A stretch of 18,397 nucleotides of DNA from Chloroflexota bacterium. GTDB taxonomy: Bacteria; Chloroflexota; Dehalococcoidia; GIF9; UBA5629. Shown in pieces: positions 1 to 7,781 of this stretch; position 1 is the first letter of the stretch, and each line of letters opens with the position of its first letter. The position numbers and the translations under genes were made by a program. The notes beneath the pieces are model-generated. The model searched no databases and was not told where the DNA came from. It saw nothing but the letters and a program-made list of their open reading frames with translations. The stretch covers positions 1 through 18,397 of the forward strand of contig JAPLHI010000080.1 of NCBI GenBank assembly GCA_026389695.1, in the 5' to 3' direction.

Positions 1-1
1 G

Positions 2-574
2 CATCTGGATCATTCTGTCGATATAAATGTGATGATCGAAGCTATGACGGAGGGCGGGTGGAAGAAACGCGGCAGTGTCTTCGCTCCTTCCGATGCTTTC
101 AATAACGGCGCGGTGATCTTACCCTATCTGCAGGGGTTTCCCCAGAGCGTCGAAATTCTGGAGGAGGGCAAGGGGTATGCAATTGAGGATATTAAATTTT
201 CCACACCGGTTAAACATATACATCAGGTTGAAACGTACGGATTTATTTTTGAGACACCCAGGCACAGGTTTTCCTGGATCACCGATACTAAAATTTTCGA
301 CTCTTTAGCCGCCTATTACAAGGCTGACTTAGTCATAATTAATGTATTGAGCCTGGATAAACGCTTGCCGGTGGATCATCTGTCGCTGCCGGATGCCGAG
401 GAAATCATCAAACAAATCAAGCCGAAGATGGCGATTTTAACCCATTTCGGCCTTACCATGTGGCGAACTAAACCCTGGGAAGCGGCGCAAAAAGTGAGTG
501 ATGATACGGGTATCAGGGTTATCGCAGCGCGTGACGGTATGGTATTTGATTTCGCCGAGCTGGACCCGGCTTAA
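2..574 (+). CDS. MBL-fold metallo-hydrolase, 5'-truncated
   Basis: The reading frame is open from base 2, so the gene starts to the left of the window; the first ATG (29) is internal. The first visible residues are HLDH, which fit the end of the zinc-binding HxHxDH motif of metallo-beta-lactamase-fold hydrolases. Further on, ITDT (about 24 codons past the mid-point of the first 100 residues) and a C-terminal LTHFG fit the later metal-ligand Asp and His of this fold. About 190 residues are present, most of a 230-260 residue protein. The substrate cannot be told; members of this single-domain group are often annotated only as MBL-fold hydrolases. The stop codon shares the bases TTAA with the stop of the convergent membrane-protein gene. 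The fold is fairly sure; the function is unknown. Confidence 0.85.
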   Translation, partial: HLDHSVDINVMIEAMTEGGWKKRGSVFAPSDAFNNGAVILPYLQGFPQSVEILEEGKGYAIEDIKFSTPVKHIHQVETYGFIFETPRHRFSWITDTKIFDSLAAYYKADLVIINVLSLDKRLPVDHLSLPDAEEIIKQIKPKMAILTHFGLTMWRTKPWEAAQKVSDDTGIRVIAARDGMVFDFAELDPA

Positions 575-891
575 CGGATTCCCACTTCTTTCTGTACGCT
601 GTGAACACGCTTTTTGATGACAGGACTGCTGTTACTGCTTGATTGAGGCAGTGAAAGCATAAAACGGACGGTAAAGTAAATTCCTATCGCAAATAGTAAA
701 ATAAACATAATCAATAAGAAAAAGACCAGTCCCACCGCTATCAGGGGCGCGAGCAGGATGGAAGTAATGCCTGAGAACCTGTATTTTTTTACCAGCAGGC
801 TGCCCTGCTCACGTGCTTTGGTATAGCTCGTGATCAAAGGGCTTTTTGAGATAGTAATTATCTCGCCGGTTTTATTACCTGTATCATCCAT
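571..891 (-). CDS. Small hypothetical membrane protein
   Basis: About 106 residues from the ATG at 891. A long hydrophobic stretch in the middle (starting near SILLAPLIAVG and ending near FTVRFML) could form one long or two closely spaced membrane helices. It is flanked by a polar N-terminal part and a basic C-terminal tail with KKR. I do not recognise a family. The frame also allows a TTG start at 930, 6 nt after the uvrC stop, giving 119 residues, but neither start has a Shine-Dalgarno sequence. The ATG was preferred because a TATAAT hexamer (901-906) ends 9 nt before it, with TTGGAT 18 nt further upstream, which would give a leaderless mRNA. It could also be read through from uvrC. No function is proposed. 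Confidence 0.6.
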   Translation of the reverse strand: MDDTGNKTGEIITISKSPLITSYTKAREQGSLLVKKYRFSGITSILLAPLIAVGLVFFLLIMFILLFAIGIYFTVRFMLSLPQSSSNSSPVIKKRVHSVQKEVGIR

Positions 892-900
892 TGCACAGTG

Positions 901-930
901 ATTATAAGCTAAAGCTATCTCCCGATCCAA
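901..930 (-). promoter_or_regulatory. Candidate promoter for the small membrane protein
   Basis: On the minus strand TTGGAT (925-930) is followed after 18 bp by a perfect TATAAT (901-906), placing transcription start at or next to the ATG at 891. This would be a leaderless transcript. It lies in the gap just after uvrC. Confidence 0.35.
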
Positions 931-935
931 ATTGT

Positions 936-2771
936 CTATACCAGTGATTCCTGTATTTTACGGGCAAGCTCATTAGTTATCCCGCTTACAGAAGCCAGAT
1001 CCTCGACGGTTGCGTTCTTAATGTTTTTCACAGACCCGAACTTGGCGATCAAGGCCTTTTTCCTTTTCGGGCCGATTCCCTGTATAGTATCGAGCGCTGA
1101 AGCTTTGCTTGCTTTCGCGCGCAACTTTCTATGATACGTTACGGCAAACCGGTGGGCTTCATCGCGTACTCGCTGCAATAACTGCGACTCTTCCGATGTG
1201 TTGGCTATGTCTACAGGGTTCTTTTTCCCGGCGATATATAATTCCTCGTTCTCCTTAGCCAGGCTGACTATGGGGAGGGAATCGATGCCAATATTCTTAA
1301 GGGCGTGTATGGCGGCATTCAGATGTCCCTTGCCGCCGTCAATCAAAACCAGATCCGGCGAAATAGCCCAGTTATCCTGCGCTTCAAGAAAACCTTTGAA
1401 ACGTCTTTGAATCATCTCACGCATCATGGCATAATCGTCGGCGCCTTCAACGGTCTTGATTTTAAACCTTCTATAATGAGCCGGTTTAGGTATACCGCGG
1501 TCAAAAACAACCATGCTGCCCACAGCCATATTGCCCTGAATATTGGAGATGTCATAAGCCTCAATCCTGTCCGGTAACCTGGGCAGGTTCAACACATGTT
1601 TTAGATTGCTTAGTATTTGCATATTATCAGGATGAGTTACCCGCTTTGCCAGATAAAGTGAGAGTTCCTGCCTGGCATTTTCGGCCACCATATTTATCAG
1701 GCGCAATCCGGTTCCCCTGTTCGGCACTCTGATTTCGATTGCTGAGCCGCGCTTCTCTCGGAGCCACCTGGTGATTAAATTGTGATCTTTGACAGGATAT
1801 TGAATAAGTATGGTATCCGGAATATGAGGGGCCGAAGAATAATACTGGGTGAGGAAGCTCTCCATAATGTGGTTGTTATCCTCGTTTTGAGTACCCTGCA
1901 TAATAAAGTGCTGATCCCCGATCAGCTTGCCGTCCGCTACGGAAAATATCCTCACACATGCCATGTTTTTATCATTAGCTATGGCGATGATATCTTTTTC
2001 ACCCCGGACGTTCAGCGTGATTTTATGACTCTCTATTACATCGTTAATCGCTTGAATCTGGTCTCTCAGTTGAGCAGCCTTTTCATATTCAAGGTTCTGC
2101 GACGCTTTCGCCATTTCACCTTTCAACTCGCGCAGCACGAATTCCTCTTTGCCCTGTAACAACGACACAGCCTGTTTAACCAACTTTCCGTATTCCTCTT
2201 TGCTTGTGGCGCCTATGCAGGGGCCGAGACAGCGGCGGATATGGTAATTAAGGCATGGCCTTCTTTCAGTGCCGGTGATTTTCTTATTGCAGGAACGAAG
2301 GGGGAAAATCTTTTTGGCGTATTCATATGTTTGACGCGCTGAGGCTGCGCTCGGAACGCGTCCAATATAAATTGCGCCGTCGTTGTAGCGCTGCCTGGTA
2401 ATACTCACCGTCGGCCATTCATTTTTGATATCTATTTTTATGTAGGGGAAGCTCTTGTCATCCTTGAGCAAAACATTGTATCGCGGGCTGTATTTTTTAA
2501 TTTGCTGGCATTCAAGCACCAGGGCCGCCAGCTCAGATTCTGTAACGACGAAGTCTATGCTGTTTATTTTGGGAACAAATTGCTGCAGCTTTTCGGAAGA
2601 GGCGGCATCCCGCTGGAAGTAACTCCTCACCCTGTTACGCAGGTTGGCTGCTTTACCAATATAAATTATCTCCCCTGCCGAATCTTTGAAGAGATAAATA
2701 CCGGGACTGGGGGGCAGCGATTTTAAATAAATTTGCATTTCCGGCCGTGTCATCAAGGAAAATTGTAACAT
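936..2771 (-). CDS. uvrC: UvrABC excinuclease subunit C
   Basis: UvrC makes the dual incisions on either side of a DNA lesion during nucleotide excision repair, after UvrA and UvrB have loaded. The 611-residue length is normal for the family. Domains in order: GIY-YIG nuclease at about 20-100 (GIY at 24-26, YIG at 37-39, catalytic Arg near 43-45, Glu80); a cysteine set C161, C173, C181, C185 whose 12-8-4 spacing equals that of the [4Fe-4S] ligands of E. coli UvrC; a UVR coiled coil at about 208-243 that contacts UvrB; an RNase H-like nuclease with D407, D478 and H540; and C-terminal helix-hairpin-helix repeats at about 560-608. No uvrA or uvrB is nearby. The start is uncertain: ATG 2771, or internal ATGs at codons 7 and 12, none with a good ribosome binding site. 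Confidence 0.97.
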   Translation of the reverse strand: MLQFSLMTRPEMQIYLKSLPPSPGIYLFKDSAGEIIYIGKAANLRNRVRSYFQRDAASSEKLQQFVPKINSIDFVVTESELAALVLECQQIKKYSPRYNVLLKDDKSFPYIKIDIKNEWPTVSITRQRYNDGAIYIGRVPSAASARQTYEYAKKIFPLRSCNKKITGTERRPCLNYHIRRCLGPCIGATSKEEYGKLVKQAVSLLQGKEEFVLRELKGEMAKASQNLEYEKAAQLRDQIQAINDVIESHKITLNVRGEKDIIAIANDKNMACVRIFSVADGKLIGDQHFIMQGTQNEDNNHIMESFLTQYYSSAPHIPDTILIQYPVKDHNLITRWLREKRGSAIEIRVPNRGTGLRLINMVAENARQELSLYLAKRVTHPDNMQILSNLKHVLNLPRLPDRIEAYDISNIQGNMAVGSMVVFDRGIPKPAHYRRFKIKTVEGADDYAMMREMIQRRFKGFLEAQDNWAISPDLVLIDGGKGHLNAAIHALKNIGIDSLPIVSLAKENEELYIAGKKNPVDIANTSEESQLLQRVRDEAHRFAVTYHRKLRAKASKASALDTIQGIGPKRKKALIAKFGSVKNIKNATVEDLASVSGITNELARKIQESLV

Positions 2772-2798
2772 TGCGAGATAGTGGCGACAAAATCCGGT

Positions 2799-2826
2799 AT
2801 TAGATAAAATATATCCTACTCGTCAA
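2799..2826 (-). promoter_or_regulatory. Candidate uvrC promoter
   Basis: On the minus strand TTGACG (2821-2826) and TCTAAT (2799-2804) are separated by 16 bp, a near-consensus sigma70 arrangement. The start point would be near 2792, about 20 nt upstream of the uvrC ATG. It lies in the 87-bp gap between uvrC and the divergent recombinase gene. A TAAAAT at 2840-2845 on the plus strand, with no clear -35, could serve the recombinase. Confidence 0.45.
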
Positions 2827-2858
2827 CATCGATTTATGTTAAAATATTACGGTTTGAC

Positions 2859-3719
2859 ATGGAAGAAGATATTAGGCTGTTTCTCAACTACCTCGCAAAA
2901 GAAAAAAAGTGCTCAAAGAATACGCAGGATGCCTATCATAACGACCTGAATCAGCTTGCTGACTATATTGCATCCGAATCGGAGCGCGATGAGGCGGACC
3001 CGGCTCAGAACGAGTTCAGCGAAGAGCATTTAAAATCATACATGCTTAAACTGCGCGAAAAGAACTATGCCTTGTCCACGATAGCCAGAAAGATCGCCGC
3101 GGCCAGGGCATTCCTCAGATTCATGTCGGAAAAGGGCAAAGTCAGAAAGGATTTAGCGCTTAAGCTCAGCGCGCCGAAGGTGATTAAAAGTCTGCCCAAG
3201 GGGCTTTCTGTTGTGGAAGTACAGCGTCTGCTTACTGAATCAGCAAGGCTGCCGACCTTTGATGCTAAAAGAGACAGGGCGATGCTTGAATTACTTTATG
3301 CTACGGGGTTACTGGCCAGTGAACTTATGGCGCTGAACGTAGATGACGTTAATCCTCATCACGGGAAAGTGAAGGTAGTCTCACAGAGAGGCAGGGAAAG
3401 AGTGATACCTATTGATTCGCGTGTTTCATTCTTGATGAGGGATTACATAGACGTCGTAAGAATAAAACTATTGACGGACGATAAAGAAAACGCGCTGTTT
3501 GTGAACCAGCGTGGAGATAGGCTGACGCGCCAGGGATTCTGGCAAATCGTACAGGGACACGCTGACTCAGCCGGTATCAAGGCTAAAGTAACGCCGCGTA
3601 CTCTGCGGCATAGCTACGCCATGCATAAATTGAACAGCGGCGCGGATCTTCGATCGATTCAGGAAGTCCTGGGACACGCGCATATTTCCACTACAAGGGC
3701 TTATAAACAGGCATCATAA
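2859..3719 (+). CDS. Xer-like tyrosine recombinase with degenerate active site
   Basis: 286 residues with the XerC/XerD layout: an N-terminal SAM-like core-binding domain (about 1-95) and a C-terminal catalytic domain (about 110-286). The family recombines DNA at dif-like sites or integrates elements, using six conserved residues. Compared with E. coli XerD, Arg II (R250), His III (H273) and the nucleophile Tyr (Y282) are present. Arg I is replaced by L152 (ATGLLASEL where XerD has ATGLRVSEL), the beta-hairpin Lys by Q176, and the first His of HxxR by R247. The protein ends four residues after Tyr282. Strand-transfer activity is therefore doubtful; it may bind DNA without cutting, or be a divergent subfamily. 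No Shine-Dalgarno sequence precedes the ATG, and a TAAAAT hexamer 14 nt upstream suggests a nearly leaderless mRNA. An 11-bp repeat array follows at once. Confidence 0.88.
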   Translation: MEEDIRLFLNYLAKEKKCSKNTQDAYHNDLNQLADYIASESERDEADPAQNEFSEEHLKSYMLKLREKNYALSTIARKIAAARAFLRFMSEKGKVRKDLALKLSAPKVIKSLPKGLSVVEVQRLLTESARLPTFDAKRDRAMLELLYATGLLASELMALNVDDVNPHHGKVKVVSQRGRERVIPIDSRVSFLMRDYIDVVRIKLLTDDKENALFVNQRGDRLTRQGFWQIVQGHADSAGIKAKVTPRTLRHSYAMHKLNSGADLRSIQEVLGHAHISTTRAYKQAS

Positions 3720-3774
3720 TAAATATTGTTATTATATTGTTTTCATATTGTTTTTATATTGTTATCATATTGTT
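3720..3774 (+). repeat. Five tandem 11-bp repeats (NNNATATTGTT)
   Basis: Five consecutive 11-bp units occur at 3720-3730, 3731-3741, 3742-3752, 3753-3763 and 3764-3774. All five end in ATATTGTT and vary only in the first three bases. They begin one base after the recombinase stop codon and end 36 bp before the next start codon. The 11-bp period is close to one helical turn, so identical sites would lie on the same DNA face. The function is unknown. Confidence 0.9.
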
Positions 3775-3810
3775 AATTCAAACAAATAGTAAAATTTCAG
3801 GAGTTTTTAA

Positions 3811-4065
3811 ATGTCGAAAAAATCACGCAGAGCACGAGCGAAAATACGCGGTACTGAACCTGTTGTGCAACGCACTATTGTTAAACAGGGGCAGGTAAAA
3901 TCAGGGGTAAGCAGGCCAAACCTGTCTGCACAATCTGCAATAGCGTCAGCTAATGTTATAAAAGCCAATCAGTACGACTATGTGGTTTCAGACCTGATTC
4001 GTGTGGGCATCATTGGCGGTGCGCTGATACTTATCCTTATAATACTAACATTCGTACTTCGTTAG
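3811..4065 (+). CDS. Small basic single-pass membrane protein
   Basis: 84 residues with a strongly basic start (MSKKSRRARAKIR), a polar middle, and one clear C-terminal transmembrane helix at about 64-83. It is probably tail-anchored with the basic part in the cytoplasm. A GGAG box at 3800-3803, 7 nt before the ATG, supports the start. It is followed after 20 nt by pcm on the same strand, so the two may be cotranscribed. I do not recognise a named family. SecE was considered because of size and topology, but its conserved motifs are not seen. Function unknown. Confidence 0.75.
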   Translation: MSKKSRRARAKIRGTEPVVQRTIVKQGQVKSGVSRPNLSAQSAIASANVIKANQYDYVVSDLIRVGIIGGALILILIILTFVLR

Positions 4066-4085
4066 ATATATAAGGTAAAAAAATT

Positions 4086-4721
4086 GTGGATTTTGATAAG
4101 GCAAGAGCGCATTTAACTGAATTATTCGGCGCTGAAATCAGGGATAAGCGTGTCCTTGCCGCCATATTAAAAGTCCCCCGTGAATTATTTGTTCCCCAAG
4201 ATTTGCAGCCCTGCGCCTACGACGACAGGCCTCTGAGTATCGGTTATGGCCAGACTATTTCTCAACCATTTATTGTAGCTTTAATGACTCAGGCGCTTGA
4301 ATTGAAAGGGCCTGAGAAAGTCCTTGAAGTCGGCACAGGCAGCGGATACCAGGCCGCAATCCTTGCCGAGCTGGCAAAATCCGTCTACAGTGTTGAACGT
4401 ATACCCGAATTGGCTGAGTCAGCCCGTACTATATTGAACAGGCTGGGATATCAAAATATAAATATCAAAATCGCCGGCGAAGAAATGGGCTGGAAAGAAT
4501 TTGCCCCGTATGACGCCATTGTCGTTACAGCGGCTGCCCCAGTCGTGCACCGTGATTTCATGGAACAATTGATAACCGGCGGCAGACTGGTTATCCCTGT
4601 CGGTTCAAGGTGGGAACAGGAACTCGTTAAAATTACGAAAGGTGAAAAAAGTAACAAAACGGAAAATTTGGGTGGTTGCCGCTTCGTGCCTCTTATCGGC
4701 CGGGATGCCTGGGGTGAATAA
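4086..4721 (+). CDS. pcm: Protein-L-isoaspartate O-methyltransferase
   Basis: The enzyme transfers a methyl group from S-adenosylmethionine to the alpha-carboxyl of L-isoaspartyl residues in damaged proteins, starting their repair in the cytoplasm. The 211-residue length is typical. The family signature YDDRPLSIGYGQTISQP spans about 45-61, and SAM motif I (VLEVGTGSGYQA) about 79-90. A conserved VVTAAAP segment follows in the second half. The start is GTG at 4086; an AAGG about 10 nt upstream is a weak ribosome binding site. It probably belongs with the small membrane protein gene just upstream. The identity is secure. Confidence 0.95.
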   Translation: MDFDKARAHLTELFGAEIRDKRVLAAILKVPRELFVPQDLQPCAYDDRPLSIGYGQTISQPFIVALMTQALELKGPEKVLEVGTGSGYQAAILAELAKSVYSVERIPELAESARTILNRLGYQNINIKIAGEEMGWKEFAPYDAIVVTAAAPVVHRDFMEQLITGGRLVIPVGSRWEQELVKITKGEKSNKTENLGGCRFVPLIGRDAWGE

Positions 4722-4778
4722 ATAAAATCCTTTCCGCTACAAGCTGCCTATTATCTATTTACATTGTGCCATAACTAT

Positions 4779-5411
4779 TTATTTCATGTATAAGGCAGCG
4801 ACAGGGCACACTTTGACACATTCCAGACATGCGGTGCAGTTTGTTTCAGCCAAAGGCATCCCGGCAAAGGTTGAAATAATGGTTTGGATTCCCCTGTAAG
4901 CAAAATCAAGGACACCGATACCTTCTCTCCGGCACGCCCAAACACATTTCCCGCATAGAACACATTTATTCGGATCAAACACAAAATTGGGATGACTGGA
5001 ATCAACGGGCAGGTTTTTCCCGATTTTCTTGTAGCGTTTGTCATTCAGTTTCAGGTGCATTCTTTGGGCAATATTTTGCAGCTCGCATTTTTTATTCTTT
5101 ACGCAATGTGCGCAATCCAGATTGTGATCGCTCAGCAGGAGGTCAAAGGCGGTTTTTCTAAGCCTGATGATTTTGGGGCTTTCAAGCCGGACAATCATAC
5201 CGTCCCGCACTTTTTCCGTGCAGGCGGTGACGGGTTCGCTTTTTTCATCCACTTCAACAAAGCATAGTCGACATGATGCAGGGGGCTTCTCAATACCGCG
5301 GATACCGCATAAATTGGGGATATAGAGTTCATTGTCCAAAGCTGCCCAGAGCAAATTGGCTCCTGAATTTACCCTGATCTCTTTCCCTTCGATGAGGACA
5401 GTACAAACCAT
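4779..5411 (-). CDS. HoxU/NuoG-N-like iron-sulfur electron-transfer subunit
   Basis: 210 residues from the ATG at 5411 (a TTG two codons earlier is possible). It carries the full N-terminal cluster set of complex I NuoG or hydrogenase HoxU and nothing more. These are a plant-type [2Fe-2S] domain (C35, C47, C50, C64), a His-Cys3 [4Fe-4S] site (H96, C100, C103, C109), and two ferredoxin-type [4Fe-4S] motifs (C150-C160 and C192-C202). The expected role is passing electrons between a flavin subunit and a hydrogenase. It is the last gene of the hydrogenase cluster but lies beyond an intrinsic terminator, and its start has no Shine-Dalgarno sequence. Expression probably depends on readthrough. It duplicates the N-terminal half of the NuoG-like subunit of the same operon, so it may offer an alternative electron path. 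Confidence 0.9.
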   Translation of the reverse strand: MVCTVLIEGKEIRVNSGANLLWAALDNELYIPNLCGIRGIEKPPASCRLCFVEVDEKSEPVTACTEKVRDGMIVRLESPKIIRLRKTAFDLLLSDHNLDCAHCVKNKKCELQNIAQRMHLKLNDKRYKKIGKNLPVDSSHPNFVFDPNKCVLCGKCVWACRREGIGVLDFAYRGIQTIISTFAGMPLAETNCTACLECVKVCPVAALYMK

Positions 5412-5425
5412 GCTCAAACGATATC

Positions 5426-5461
5426 AAAAAAATAAGGAGGGTTACAAATTTGTAACCCTCC
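5426..5461 (-). terminator. Intrinsic terminator after the hydrogenase large subunit
   Basis: A perfect 26-bp inverted repeat at 5436-5461 is followed on the minus strand by TTA and a run of seven T (5426-5432). This is the form of a rho-independent terminator for leftward transcription. It lies 23 bp after the large-subunit stop and 14 bp before the ATG of the HoxU-like gene. Because the repeat is a perfect palindrome it could also be a protein-binding site. Confidence 0.8.
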
Positions 5462-5484
5462 CCTCGATTTCAGGTCGCAATGAT

Positions 5485-6912
5485 TTAGCTGTATATTTCT
5501 TTAACTACCTGTCCGTCCGGCGCCTGTAGCTGGATCAGAAGCGGCATCTGGCCGAGGGCATGTGTGGAGCAGGAGAGACAGGGATCGTAGCAGCGAATGG
5601 CGGCTTCTACTCGGTTCAGTATGCCTTCAGTAACATTGCCTTTCTTTATATATTCTTTAGCAACTTCGTATACGGCACGGTTCATGGCGGCATTATTATG
5701 GCCGGTGGCGACTATCAGGTTAACCCTGGTAATTTTGCCTGTATCATCCGACCAGTAATGATGAATCAGGGTGCCCCGGGGAGCTTCAACAACTCCGACA
5801 CCCTGCTCATTGTACTTTCTGGAGTTGGTCTGGATGTCGGTTGAGGTAACGTCCTTGTCCTCAAGAATTTCCCTGGTCTTCTCTATTGAATAGATCAGCT
5901 CGATCAGGCGGGCATAGTGATAATATAACGAGCCTTCCACAAATCCGAACTTGGAGAGTTTTTTGAAGTGGGTTAGCTCCGCGTTAGCTATGGGAGTGGT
6001 GATCCCCGTGCAGGCGTTCAGGCGGGCCAGAGGTCCGGCGCGGTAGATACCGCCGGGGTAACCAAGGCTCTTATAGAACGGGAATTTCATGTAAGACCAG
6101 TCTTCTACATATTCGGCGATAATATCCAGATATTTGGCCGGGTCGAACTGTTCCTCTAATACTACGCCCTTGGAGTCGACTAGCCTCCATTTACCGTCAT
6201 AGAGAGCCAGGTTATTATTTTCATCAACCATTCCAAGATAACCCGACTGGAACTTGCCGAAATTCTCCACCAGGTCACCGTTCTTGGCTGCGAAATCCTT
6301 CCATATTTTCAAGGCTACCTGGGCATCCGCCAGCACCCAGTCCATCTGCCTGAGGAAATAGTCCCTGTCTTCGATGGAGAGAGCAGTGCTCATTCCGCCG
6401 GGTACGGCTGCATTCGGGTGCACTTTTTTACCGCCGAGCTTCTTTATGATTGTCTGGCCTAGGCTGCGCATCTTGACGCCCTTGGTTGCGAGCTCTGGAT
6501 TCACGCCGATCAGGCCGATAACATTCCTCGTTGCCGGATCGGAGTCAAAACCCAGGAGTAGATCAGGGCTGGCAAGGTGGAAGAAATGCAGTGCGTGCGA
6601 CTGAATATATTGCCCCAGATGCAGTAATTCCCTTAACAGCTTGGCAGGTCGTGTCAGTTCAACGCCCAGAATGGCATCGCAGGCTTTTGCAGAAGCAAGC
6701 TGGTGGCTTACGGGGCAGATACCGCAAATCCTGGGAGTAAGTGTGGGCATCTCCCAGAAGACCTGTCCTTCACAGAATTTTTCAAAACCGCGAAATTGGG
6801 TATTATGGAACCTGGCGGACACGGCATTGCCGGCATCATCGAGATGGATGGTAACCTTTCCATGTCCCTCTACCCTGGTAATTGGGTTAATTTCAATTAT
6901 TTTGCTCGCCAT
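5485..6912 (-). CDS. hoxH: [NiFe] hydrogenase large subunit (HoxH/HydL type)
   Basis: 475 residues. The large subunit holds the Ni-Fe(CN)2CO active site that splits or forms H2. The four nickel ligands are visible: C63 and C66 in RICGICPVSH, and C445 and C448 in DPCLSCSTH. The N-terminal text (NPITRVEGHGK, FRGFEKFCEG) resembles HoxH of cytoplasmic, NAD-linked group 3d enzymes rather than membrane uptake enzymes. A 24-residue extension follows the last motif His, as expected for a precursor cut by a maturation protease after nickel insertion; no such protease or hyp gene is in the window. The start at 6912 has an AGAGGTG box, and the small-subunit gene ends 11 nt upstream. It is the last gene before the terminator. 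Confidence 0.96.
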   Translation of the reverse strand: MASKIIEINPITRVEGHGKVTIHLDDAGNAVSARFHNTQFRGFEKFCEGQVFWEMPTLTPRICGICPVSHQLASAKACDAILGVELTRPAKLLRELLHLGQYIQSHALHFFHLASPDLLLGFDSDPATRNVIGLIGVNPELATKGVKMRSLGQTIIKKLGGKKVHPNAAVPGGMSTALSIEDRDYFLRQMDWVLADAQVALKIWKDFAAKNGDLVENFGKFQSGYLGMVDENNNLALYDGKWRLVDSKGVVLEEQFDPAKYLDIIAEYVEDWSYMKFPFYKSLGYPGGIYRAGPLARLNACTGITTPIANAELTHFKKLSKFGFVEGSLYYHYARLIELIYSIEKTREILEDKDVTSTDIQTNSRKYNEQGVGVVEAPRGTLIHHYWSDDTGKITRVNLIVATGHNNAAMNRAVYEVAKEYIKKGNVTEGILNRVEAAIRCYDPCLSCSTHALGQMPLLIQLQAPDGQVVKEIYS

Positions 6913-6923
6913 ATTTCACCTCT

Positions 6924-7460
6924 TTAATCAAAGCGCATTATATTGCTGGGAAGAACCGGTATCCTGCCGGCCAGCAACTCAGTGAGAGCATATTTAATTG
7001 CCTCAGGCTCCGGCGGGCAGCCTGGAACGTAACAATCAACTTTAACTATCTGGTTTGCCGGATAGACTTTGTCAAGAAGAGCCGGCACACCCGGCGGTAC
7101 GGGAATCTTGCCTTTGTATGTGCTGGCAGTATCAATATAACCGCACTTAAGGACGTCGTCTTTGTCCAGTGAGCTGCGCATGGCGCAGACGCCTCCGAAG
7201 CAGGCGCAATCGCCCCACGCCATTAATATCTTACAGTTGTGGCGTAATTCCTCGATTATTTCCTTCTCTTCTTCATTGCCGACTGAACCTTCGACTATGC
7301 CCACGTCAACCGGAGTGAAAATCTTGATATCAGTTATGGGGCTCCTGTGGAACTCAACCAGCTTGGACACGTCGATAATAAACTCATCAATATCCAGGAA
7401 TGACATGTGACATCCTGAACAGGCTTCCAACCAAACCGTAGCTACTTTTACTTTTGCCAT
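6924..7460 (-). CDS. hoxY: [NiFe] hydrogenase small subunit (HoxY/HydS type)
   Basis: 178 residues, the short form typical of cytoplasmic group 3 enzymes. There is no Tat signal peptide and only the proximal [4Fe-4S] cluster. Its ligands are seen as C14 and C17 (EACSGCH), a Cys in GDCACFGG (C85 or C87), and C148 in VPGCPPEPE. It relays electrons between the Ni-Fe site of the large subunit and the iron-sulfur chain of the NuoG-like subunit. A strong AAGGAG box sits 6 nt before the ATG. Translation is probably coupled to the large subunit, which starts 11 nt after this stop. The identity as a hydrogenase small subunit is secure; the exact subgroup comes from resemblance and gene order. Confidence 0.95.
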   Translation of the reverse strand: MAKVKVATVWLEACSGCHMSFLDIDEFIIDVSKLVEFHRSPITDIKIFTPVDVGIVEGSVGNEEEKEIIEELRHNCKILMAWGDCACFGGVCAMRSSLDKDDVLKCGYIDTASTYKGKIPVPPGVPALLDKVYPANQIVKVDCYVPGCPPEPEAIKYALTELLAGRIPVLPSNIMRFD

Positions 7461-7481
7461 TTGTTCACTCCTTACGGGCGT

Positions 7482-7781
7482 TTATTTTTTAAGATGCCTG
7501 GCAACTTCCTTCAAAGTATCAGCATCGGATTTAATATCTCCCGGGGCTTTGACCATGGGAGTAACAGGTTTGCTGATTCCGTCTAAAGTGGTGTAGCTGC
7601 CTTTGGATTCAGTCCAGAGCAGTGAAGGAAGAACTACATTCGCCTTGCTTGTAACCGGCGACATATAACTGGCCTGGACAACCGTAAATTCGACTTCCTT
7701 CATATTATCTGCAAGAGCCTGTGATTCGGCCAGATCCTCGGTAAGCAGCAGATACAGACCTTTGACCTTGCCTTTAGACAT
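7482..7781 (-). CDS. C-terminal fragment of the NuoG-like subunit (out of frame)
   Basis: This 99-residue frame continues the NuoG-like protein in the -1 frame. It carries text expected for the end of the molybdopterin-type domain (SKANVVLPSLLWTESKGSY, then a PGDIKSDADTLKEVA tail). The open frame extends upstream past the ATG at 7781 to about 7809, overlapping the place where the main frame loses family-like sequence. The ATG has only a GGAG directly abutting it, which is poor for independent initiation. The simplest reading is that it was joined to the upstream frame and separated by a one-base deletion or a sequencing error near 7807-7810. The hydrogenase small-subunit gene follows 21 nt later with its own ribosome binding site. 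Confidence 0.7.
   Translation of the reverse strand: MSKGKVKGLYLLLTEDLAESQALADNMKEVEFTVVQASYMSPVTSKANVVLPSLLWTESKGSYTTLDGISKPVTPMVKAPGDIKSDADTLKEVARHLKK

Noticed and set aside
1782..2159. 125-codon plus-strand open frame inside uvrC
   Set aside because: It is a shadow of the uvrC UVR and linker region on the other strand.
3720..3774. CRISPR array
   Set aside because: Units are 11 bp with no spacers, and no cas genes are present.
3811..4065. SecE preprotein translocase subunit
   Set aside because: Size and single helix fit, but the conserved SecE sequence around the helix is absent and there is no nusG neighbour.
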